DNA from: JAMLIN01 sp041676645 | GTDB taxonomy: Bacteria; Pseudomonadota; Gammaproteobacteria; Burkholderiales; Burkholderiaceae_E | Direction: 5' to 3' | DNA: 19,904 nucleotides | Assembly: GCA_041676645.1 (NCBI GenBank) | Contig: JBAYRO010000052.1 | Span: 1 to 19,904, forward strand | Part shown: positions 14,336-19,904 of the stretch, one piece after another | Layout: each line of letters begins with the position of its first letter | Numbering within the stretch: position 1 is the first letter of the stretch | The notes under the pieces: model-generated | What the model saw: only the letters and a program-made list of their open reading frames with translations | Databases searched by the model: none | What the model was told of the DNA's origin: nothing | Position numbers and translations under genes: made by a program

Positions 14336-15283
14336 ATGCAGCACGCGAGCCATGCTTATCGCGCGGACGGGGCGAGTGTTCCCGGTGCCGCTGCGCGCAC
14401 GCGGATCGCCGGAGGCCTCGTCGCGGTCGTCGGTGTCGCTGCCCTGGTGGCCATGCTGACCGGCATGCGCAGCGTCGATCCGGCCATCGAGCGCGCCCCC
14501 GCGATCGAACTGCGACCGATCGCCGCACCGATCCTGTCGGTGATGTCGATCGACTTCCTGACGGCCAGGCCCGCCAACCCGGTGCCGATCACGCTCGGCC
14601 GGGATTCCCCGCTCGGCATCCTCGAAGTACGGCCTCTGAGCGCCGAAGAGGTCAATCTCGCCCGCTTCATCGCCCAGCGTTACCGGGTCGCGCTGTCGGA
14701 CATCGAGAACTACGTGCGCTATGCGTTCATCGTTGCGGATGAACTCTCGCTCGATCCGGTGCTGCTGCTCGCCGTGATGTCGATCGAGTCGAGCTTCAAT
14801 GCCCGCGCCCGCAGCTCCAAGGGCGCCAAGGGCCTGATGCAGGTGCTTGCCCGCGTCCATGCCGACAAGTTCGCGCCCTACGGCGGCACCGAGAAGGCCT
14901 ACGATCCCCTGATCAACATCCGTGTCGGCGCGCGCATCCTGCGCGACTACATCGCGCGCGAGGGCTCGGTGCCCGGCGCGCTCAAGTCCTATGTCGGGGC
15001 CGCGCTGCTTTCCCACGACTTCGGCTACGGTCGCAAGGTAATGCGCGAGCACGCCCGGCTGATGGCGGCGGTCTCGCCCGACAATGTCGCCGCGCGTCCG
15101 GGCCCGGCGCCGTCGCGCGCCGCCGTCGCCAGGGGCAGTCCGGCGAAATCGCCCGTCGTCGACGATGCCCCGGAACCGATCGCCGCGCCCGATGGCGGAC
15201 TTTCGGTCGACCACGGCAGCGATGCCGCGGCCGTCGATGCGCAGGTGCCGGCCGCGGCGGCCGGCAGTCCGGTCAAGCTCTAG
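14336..15283 (+). CDS. Membrane-anchored lytic transglycosylase, SLT domain
   Basis: A 315-residue protein. An N-terminal cytoplasmic stub precedes one transmembrane segment (IAGGLVAVVGVAALVAML, about residues 24-41). A periplasmic linker follows, and then a soluble-lytic-transglycosylase (SLT/GEWL) domain at about 110-235. The catalytic glutamate is E151 in MSIESSFNARARSSKGAKGL, the ES...GLMQ arrangement of family 1 transglycosylases (GLMQVL follows). These enzymes cleave the MurNAc-GlcNAc bond, forming 1,6-anhydroMurNAc. After the domain, about 70 residues of Ala/Pro/Ser/Asp-rich tail look disordered. The start at 14336 is chosen for AGGAGG at 14326-14331; ATGs at 14318 and 14192 are in frame but lack a good site. 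The 3' end overlaps the convergent aminotransferase gene by 11 nt. Confidence 0.9.
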   Translation: MQHASHAYRADGASVPGAAARTRIAGGLVAVVGVAALVAMLTGMRSVDPAIERAPAIELRPIAAPILSVMSIDFLTARPANPVPITLGRDSPLGILEVRPLSAEEVNLARFIAQRYRVALSDIENYVRYAFIVADELSLDPVLLLAVMSIESSFNARARSSKGAKGLMQVLARVHADKFAPYGGTEKAYDPLINIRVGARILRDYIAREGSVPGALKSYVGAALLSHDFGYGRKVMREHARLMAAVSPDNVAARPGPAPSRAAVARGSPAKSPVVDDAPEPIAAPDGGLSVDHGSDAAAVDAQVPAAAAGSPVKL

Positions 15284-16460
15284 GGCCCCGGCCGCGCCCG
15301 GCCAGGTAGCCGCGCAGGCGACGCACCGCTTCCTCGAGATTCTCCTGCGCCGTCGCGTACGACAGGCGTAGGTAGCGCTGCGGCTGGTTGACGCCGAAAT
15401 CGGTTCCGGGAACGAGCGATACATCGATCGCTTCGAGCAGCTCGTTGCAGAAGGCTTCGCTGTCGTCCGAGAAGGGACTGCAGTCGACGTAGACATAGAA
15501 GGCGCCGTCGGGTTCCACCGGCACTCCGAAGCCGAGTTCGCGCAGGGCCGGGACGATGTAGTCGCGACGGGCCCGGAAGGCATCGCGCCGCTCGTCGAAG
15601 ATCTCCAGGGCCTGCGGGGTGAAGCAGGCGAGCGCGGCATGCTGCGCCAGCGCCGAGGGGCAGATGACGAGGTTCTGCGCGAGCTTCTCGAATTCCGCGG
15701 CGAGGTGCTCGGGCACCACCAGCCAGCCGAGTCGCCAGCCGGTCATGTTGAAGTATTTCGAGAAGCTGTTGGCGACGATGATGTCGTCGCCCAGCGACAG
15801 GGCGCTGTGCACATCGCCCGAGAAATCGAGCCCCTGGTAGATCTCGTCGACCAGCGCGAAGCCTCGGCGCTCGCGTACCGCGTCGATGATCGCGCCGAGC
15901 TCGTCGAACGCGATGGTGGTGCCGGTCGGATTGGCGGGTGTGGACAGCAGGACGCCGCGCGCCTTCGCGCCCCAGTGCGCCTCGAGCAGCGAGCGGCTCA
16001 TCTGGAAGCGGGTCGATGGCCCCACCGGCACCGGTACCGGCTCGCCGTCGAAGGCGGCGACGAAATGGCGGTTGCAGGGATAGCCCGGGTCGGTGAGCAG
16101 CACGCGGTCGCCCGGATCGATGAGCGCGCAGCAGGCGAGGGTGAGCGCACCCGAGGCGCCGGCCGTGACGAGGATCCGGGCCGGAGCGATGTCGAGGCCG
16201 AAGCGTTCGGCATACCAGCCCGCGATCGCGGCGCGCAGCGCCGGCGTGCCGTTGGCCGGGGTGTAGCGGCTGCGACCGGCGCGGGCCGCGGCTTCCAGCG
16301 CGTCGAGCACGGCGGGCGGGGCGGTGAAATCGGGTTCGCCGATCGAGAGATGGATCACGGGATGGCCAGCGGCCTGCCGGGCGGCGGCGCGGCCGACGAG
16401 TTCCATGACGCGAAACGGGGCGATCCGGCGAGTGCGGCGCGCGAGGGACGGATAGGACAT
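15273..16460 (-). CDS. PLP-dependent aminotransferase, class I/II (aspartate aminotransferase superfamily)
   Basis: A 395-residue fold-type I aminotransferase of normal length. Cofactor and substrate positions are visible. They are TAGASGAL (phosphate loop, about 99-106), N177 in TPANPTG, D205 in LVDEIYQGL (pairs with the PLP ring nitrogen), Schiff-base K235 in ANSFSKYFNMTG, R243 in GWRLGW, and the C-terminal carboxylate-binding Arg in RYLRLSYA. It would transfer an amino group between an amino acid and a 2-oxo acid; the amino acid specificity is not readable. The ATG at 16460 precedes the family start (SLARRTRRIAPF). An upstream TTG at 16481 is also in frame, and the Shine-Dalgarno is weak. 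It diverges from the FAD oxidase gene across 72 nt and overlaps the transglycosylase gene tail-to-tail. Confidence 0.94.
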   Translation of the reverse strand: MSYPSLARRTRRIAPFRVMELVGRAAARQAAGHPVIHLSIGEPDFTAPPAVLDALEAAARAGRSRYTPANGTPALRAAIAGWYAERFGLDIAPARILVTAGASGALTLACCALIDPGDRVLLTDPGYPCNRHFVAAFDGEPVPVPVGPSTRFQMSRSLLEAHWGAKARGVLLSTPANPTGTTIAFDELGAIIDAVRERRGFALVDEIYQGLDFSGDVHSALSLGDDIIVANSFSKYFNMTGWRLGWLVVPEHLAAEFEKLAQNLVICPSALAQHAALACFTPQALEIFDERRDAFRARRDYIVPALRELGFGVPVEPDGAFYVYVDCSPFSDDSEAFCNELLEAIDVSLVPGTDFGVNQPQRYLRLSYATAQENLEEAVRRLRGYLAGRGRGPRA

Positions 16461-16532
16461 TGCGAGGCCTGCCACAATCAAAGCCTCAATTTAACCGATC
16501 GCCGGCCCGGGCGATCCTTCCGCAAGCCGACG

Positions 16533-18107
16533 ATGACCGCCCCGTCCACGGATGCCTCGCCGCCGACCGATCCCGCCTGGTTCGGTCGCCGCCTGCGCAC
16601 GGCGCTGCGGGGACGGGTCTATGCCGGCCCGGCGCTCTGGCCGGTGGTCGCGCCCGCTGACGAGGCCGACCTGCGGGTGGCCACCGAGATCGCGGCGCAG
16701 GCGGGCGTGCCCGTGGCCGTGCGCGGCGCCGGACTCGATTCGCCGGGCGCGACGCAAGGCGATGCGCTCGTCCTCGATTGCCGGCGGCTCGATGCCGTCC
16801 TCGAGTTCGATCGCGAGGCCGGCGTTGTCGAAGCGCAGGCGGGCCTGTCGCTCGCGGCGCTCGATGCGCTGCTTGCGCCGCATGGCTGGCGCCTCACGCT
16901 CGATGCACCGGGGCGGGCCGCGGCCACCCTGGGCGGACTGGTCGGAATCGACGCCGCCCTGCGCGCACCCGCGGCAGCCTCGATCGGCTCGCGCCTGGAG
17001 GCCGTCGAGGCCTTGCTGGTCGACGGTACCGTGCAGCGATTCGGCCCCTTCGGTGTCGCCGACGCGACGCGACTGTCGAGCGCGCGCGCTTCGGCGCTGG
17101 TTTCGGGCCTGTTCGAGATCGCCGGGCGCGAGCGCGACACACTGGCGCGCGACTGGCCGGCGCGGGTGGCGCCGGCTCTCGGTTTTCGCTTCCCGGCGCT
17201 CGGGGCGGTTCCGGGCGCGGTCGGCGACGCCGGCGCCGCCTTGAACCTCGCGGGCCTGCTGGCGGGTTCGCGGGGCAGCCTCGCGATCAGCCGGCGGATC
17301 CGCCTGTGGCTCGATCGCCGGCCAACCCACCGGCGCTGGCTGGCGCTGGCGGCGGATTCCTTCGCCGACGGGCTCGCCGGCCTGGCGGCGATCGCCGCGC
17401 GCGGGCCGGTGATGCTGGTCCTGTTCGATGCCTCGGCGCTGTCGATCGGCGAGGGCCGGACCCTGCTCGGGCAGTTCGGCCCGATGCGGGAGACCGGGGC
17501 GCTCCTGCTGGCGGAGTTCGAGGACGAGGAAGCCGCCCGGCTCGATGCCGAGCTCGAGCGCTTGCGGGCGGACTGCACGACGTCGGCACTGCGCTCGCTG
17601 CGCCTGCCCGGCGCCGTGGCGGGTACGGGGGCCGAGGCACAGCGATTCGCGGTGGCGGTCGATGGCCTGCGAATGGCGCTGGCGCAGCGTACTCCGGGGC
17701 CGGCCGCGACGATCCTGCCCGAGGATTGCCGGCTGCCACCCGCGCGGCTCGTGGAGGCCTGGCGCCGGATCGATGCCCTGGTGGCCGCCCGCCGGCTGCG
17801 GGTGCGCTGGTTCGCCGGCGGCCACGATGGCCGCCTTTCGCTGCGCGCCGCCGATGCGGCGAGCGCCCGCGCGATGGTGCGCGACGGCGGGCTCGCGGCC
17901 GCGGTGGGCCGGACCGTGCGCGAGCTCGGCGGGGCGATCGACGGCGAGCGGCTCGATCCCGCCGCGCGCGCCGCCCTCGTTCCGCTGCAGTTCGGCGCCG
18001 CCCTGGCGGCGGCGGCCGAAAGCGCGCGGGCACTGTTCGATCCGCAGCGCCGGCTGGCGCCGTTCGTGGCGGGCGCGGCCGGCCCGCCGGCCGACGACGG
18101 GGCCTGA
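16533..18107 (+). CDS. FAD-binding oxidase-like protein (PCMH/GlcE-like), divergent and lysine-free
   Basis: A 524-residue protein with a recognisable but eroded PCMH-type FAD-binding domain (about residues 38-175). The usual pyrophosphate loop PRGGGTS reads VRGAGLDSPG (63-72). It is followed by LVLDCRRLDAVLEFDREAGVVEAQAG as in LVLDxSxxNxIxEVD...VEPG, then ATLGGLVG and ALLVDGTV. A later block NLAGLLAGSRGSLAI (about 237-251) matches NLxRLLVGSEGTLAV with Glu replaced by Arg, and the end RALFDPQRRLAPF matches the FDPxxxLNP terminus. These are marks of the glycolate oxidase/D-2-hydroxyacid dehydrogenase group, but the C-terminal Fe-S (Cys-rich) domain of the long members is missing. The protein has no lysine at all. 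The ATG lacks a clear Shine-Dalgarno. Activity is uncertain; a degenerate GlcE-like subunit is possible. Confidence 0.78.
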   Translation: MTAPSTDASPPTDPAWFGRRLRTALRGRVYAGPALWPVVAPADEADLRVATEIAAQAGVPVAVRGAGLDSPGATQGDALVLDCRRLDAVLEFDREAGVVEAQAGLSLAALDALLAPHGWRLTLDAPGRAAATLGGLVGIDAALRAPAAASIGSRLEAVEALLVDGTVQRFGPFGVADATRLSSARASALVSGLFEIAGRERDTLARDWPARVAPALGFRFPALGAVPGAVGDAGAALNLAGLLAGSRGSLAISRRIRLWLDRRPTHRRWLALAADSFADGLAGLAAIAARGPVMLVLFDASALSIGEGRTLLGQFGPMRETGALLLAEFEDEEAARLDAELERLRADCTTSALRSLRLPGAVAGTGAEAQRFAVAVDGLRMALAQRTPGPAATILPEDCRLPPARLVEAWRRIDALVAARRLRVRWFAGGHDGRLSLRAADAASARAMVRDGGLAAAVGRTVRELGGAIDGERLDPAARAALVPLQFGAALAAAAESARALFDPQRRLAPFVAGAAGPPADDGA

Positions 18108-18121
18108 CCGCCAAAGCGGGT

Positions 18122-18159
18122 GGCGCATGCCGGTGGCCACGGGGACCGGCGCATGCCGG
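18122..18159. repeat. Short direct repeat GGCGCATGCCGG upstream of zwf
   Basis: The 12-mer GGCGCATGCCGG occurs at 18122-18133 and 18148-18159 (26 nt start to start), each containing the palindrome GCATGC, in the 122-nt gap between the FAD oxidase stop and zwf. Two identical sites just upstream of a gene could form an operator, but chance duplication in GC-rich DNA is possible. A TTGACC (18166-18171) follows without a convincing -10. Confidence 0.4.
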
Positions 18160-18229
18160 CGGCGCTTGACCCGTTCGTCATCGACGTTTCACTCGACGCG
18201 GCCGATCGCTTGCGGCGATCATCGGCATC

Positions 18230-19702
18230 ATGGCCTCTCGAACCATTCCGGTCGATCCCTTCGATCTCGTCGTCTTCGGGGCGACTGGCGATCTCGCGAA
18301 CCGCAAGATCTTCCCCGCGCTCTACAAGCGCCTGGTCGCCGGCCAGATGCCGGCCGAGGCCCGCGTGATCGGGCTGGGGCGATCGCCGCACACGCCCGAG
18401 GCCTTGCGCCATGGACTCGCCGCTTCGATCCGCGCCCATGTCGACGGCGCCGTCGACGAGGACTGCCTCGCCCGGCTCCTCGCCCGGGTCGACTACCTGC
18501 CGCTCGATGCGCTGGGCGAGACCGGCTGGGTCGAGCTGGCGGACCGGCTCGGTGAGCCCGACGAGCGCATCCGGGTCTTCTACCTCTCGGTCGCGCCGGG
18601 TCTTTTCGAGCCGATCTGCGATCGGCTCGGGCGCCATGGGCTCACCACGCCCGAGTCGCGCATCGTTGCGGAAAAGCCCTTCGGCCATGATTTCGAAAGC
18701 GCCCGTTCCCTGAACCTGCACCTGGGCGCGCACTTCACGGAGTCGCAGCTCTACCGGATCGACCACTACCTCGGCAAGGAGACGGTCCAGAACCTGATGG
18801 CGATCCGCTTCGCCAATGCCCTGTTCGAGCCGTTGTGGAATGCGCGTTTCGTCGACCATGTCCAGATCACGGTCGCCGAGAGCATCGGTGTGGCGGGGCG
18901 CGGCGATTACTACGACCATGCCGGCGCCCTGCGCGACATGGTGCAGAACCACCTGATGCAGTTGCTCTGCCTGATCGCCATGGAGCCGCCATCGCGCTTC
19001 GCGCCCGATCCGGTGCGCGACGAGAAGCTCAAGGTGATCCGCGCGATCGAACCCTTCGATGCCGAACAGGTTCGCGAGGGCACGGTGCGCGGGCAGTACC
19101 GCGCCGGCGGCGGCATGGCTTCGTATGCCGACGATATCGGCCGGACCGGCTCGCGCACCGAGAGCTTCGTCGCGATGAAGCTGCGCATCGCCAACTGGCG
19201 CTGGTCGGGGACGCCCTTCTACCTGCGTACCGGCAAGCGCCTGCGCGCCCGGTTCTCCGAGATCGCGGTCACGTTCCGGGAGGCTCCGCATTCGGTTTTC
19301 GCCCAGACCGTCAGGCGCCTGCCGGCCAACGTGCTGGTGATCCGGCTGCAGCCCGATGAGGGGATCACCCTGCGCATGACGATCAAGGAGCCGGGCCCGG
19401 GCGGCATGCGCCTGATGGAGGTGCCGCTCGACATGAGCCTGGCCGAAGCGCTCGACGGCAGGAACCTGCAACTGCCCGATGCCTACGAGCGCCTGCTGAT
19501 GGATGTCGTGCGTGGTGACCAGACGCTGTTCATGCGTGGCGACGAGGTCGAGGCCGCCTGGGCGTGGATCGACCCGATCGCCGCTGCCTGGGAGGCCGAT
19601 CAGCGGCTGCCCCAGCCCTATGATCCGGGCACTTACGGACCCGAGGATGCCCTGATGCTGATGCACCACGACCACCGGCGCTGGCGCGGCATCGGCCAGT
19701 AG
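18230..19702 (+). CDS. zwf: Glucose-6-phosphate 1-dehydrogenase
   Basis: A 490-residue cytoplasmic enzyme oxidising glucose 6-phosphate to 6-phosphogluconolactone with NAD(P)+. The Rossmann coenzyme loop VVFGATGDLANRKIFPALY (14-32) is followed by IVAEKPFGHD. The family active-site signature RIDHYLGKE has D178, H179 and K183. Further on, GRGDYYDHAGALRDMVQNHL contains the catalytic base histidine of the family, and the C-terminal substrate region FYLRTGKRL is present. The ATG at 18230 has no visible Shine-Dalgarno, but the protein N-terminus fits the family without extension. The gene is followed after 2 nt by pgl, so the first two steps of the oxidative pentose phosphate/Entner-Doudoroff branch are co-expressed. 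Confidence 0.98.
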   Translation: MASRTIPVDPFDLVVFGATGDLANRKIFPALYKRLVAGQMPAEARVIGLGRSPHTPEALRHGLAASIRAHVDGAVDEDCLARLLARVDYLPLDALGETGWVELADRLGEPDERIRVFYLSVAPGLFEPICDRLGRHGLTTPESRIVAEKPFGHDFESARSLNLHLGAHFTESQLYRIDHYLGKETVQNLMAIRFANALFEPLWNARFVDHVQITVAESIGVAGRGDYYDHAGALRDMVQNHLMQLLCLIAMEPPSRFAPDPVRDEKLKVIRAIEPFDAEQVREGTVRGQYRAGGGMASYADDIGRTGSRTESFVAMKLRIANWRWSGTPFYLRTGKRLRARFSEIAVTFREAPHSVFAQTVRRLPANVLVIRLQPDEGITLRMTIKEPGPGGMRLMEVPLDMSLAEALDGRNLQLPDAYERLLMDVVRGDQTLFMRGDEVEAAWAWIDPIAAAWEADQRLPQPYDPGTYGPEDALMLMHHDHRRWRGIGQ

Positions 19703-19704
19703 CG

Positions 19705-19904
19705 ATGGCCGCCCTGCGTTTCATCGAGCGTCCGGCGCCGGAACTCGCCGAGCGCCTCGCCGGGGATGTCGCGAGCTGGCTTGCCGATGCGATCGAAGCG
19801 CGTGGCGCGGCCAGCCTCGTCGTGCCCGGCGGCAGCACGCCCGGCCGGTTTCTCGATGCGCTGGCCGGCCGCGGGATCGACTGGTCCAGGGTATCGATCG
19901 TCGC
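19705..19904 (+). CDS. pgl: 6-phosphogluconolactonase, N-terminal part (truncated by window edge)
   Basis: The first 66 codons are present and remain open to the window end. The translation starts MAALRFIERPAPELAERLA and reaches the family motif SLVVPGGSTPGRFLDALA (the GGSTP phosphate/substrate loop) and IDWSRVSIV, the strand before the conserved DER motif that would lie just outside. It hydrolyses 6-phosphogluconolactone, the product of Zwf. The ATG begins 2 nt after the zwf stop, indicating an operon with translational coupling. Confidence 0.93.
   Translation, partial: MAALRFIERPAPELAERLAGDVASWLADAIEARGAASLVVPGGSTPGRFLDALAGRGIDWSRVSIV

Noticed and set aside
15639..16532. Upstream in-frame extension of the FAD oxidase gene by 298 codons
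   Set aside because: The extension is antisense to the aminotransferase and shows no domain; the oxidase family N-terminus begins just after the ATG at 16533.
16619..19675. A 1018-residue open frame on the minus strand across zwf and the FAD oxidase gene
   Set aside because: It is antisense to two genes with clear family motifs, and its translation is low-complexity Arg/Ala/Ser with no recognisable domain; long shadow frames are expected at this GC content.
1..19904. CRISPR arrays, tRNA or rRNA genes, phage or plasmid genes, or a toxin-antitoxin/defence system
   Set aside because: No regularly spaced repeats, no cloverleaf-like segments and no matching protein families were seen on either strand by reading alone; the window is mostly ordinary chromosomal metabolism.

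Overview
The window is about 19.9 kb of dense, high-GC chromosomal DNA with short intergenic gaps. Gene content points to a respiratory, facultatively anaerobic proteobacterium, most like a betaproteobacterium (Rhodocyclales or Burkholderiales). The signs are an oxygen-independent HemN under a near-consensus FNR/Anr box, UbiD for ubiquinone, PBP4 and a membrane-anchored lytic transglycosylase for a Gram-negative envelope, and REP/REPIN-like palindromes. The lineage is inferred from protein resemblance only. There are no rRNAs, tRNAs, CRISPR arrays, phage genes or transposase genes.

Region 1 (1-7053) is a catabolic locus made of two convergent operons. On the plus strand: the end of an SDR dehydrogenase, a thiolase with the full Cys/His/Cys set, a fumarylacetoacetate-hydrolase-family enzyme and an acyl-CoA ligase. 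On the minus strand, facing them: a full-length acyl-CoA dehydrogenase, a second acyl-CoA dehydrogenase-like protein that lacks the middle beta domain, and a long glutathione S-transferase. Together these could activate an acid to its CoA thioester, oxidise it, hydrolyse an acylpyruvate-like intermediate and cleave thiolytically. The natural substrate cannot be read from the sequence.

Region 2 (7054-10707) holds a first REPIN-like palindrome, a universal stress protein behind a possible FNR-type promoter, pdxH overlapped by the gene for a small secreted four-cysteine protein, a hairpin-rich gap, and hemN. The hemN promoter has a 9/10 FNR box at the canonical -41.5 position, and this box lies inside the first codons of the divergent dacB.

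Region 3 (10708-16460) holds dacB (PBP4), a second and longer REPIN-like palindrome between convergent genes, ubiD (GTG start, 31-residue insertion), an SLT-domain lytic transglycosylase behind a good sigma70-like promoter, and a PLP aminotransferase whose 3' end overlaps the transglycosylase gene by 11 nt.

Region 4 (16461-19904) holds a divergent, completely lysine-free FAD-binding oxidase-like protein without an iron-sulfur domain, followed by zwf and the start of pgl. The last two are the oxidative entry to the pentose phosphate and Entner-Doudoroff pathways.

The points most worth a second look are the beta-domain-less acyl-CoA dehydrogenase paired with a normal one, the two related REPINs in different contexts, the FNR box embedded in dacB, and the lysine-free oxidase.
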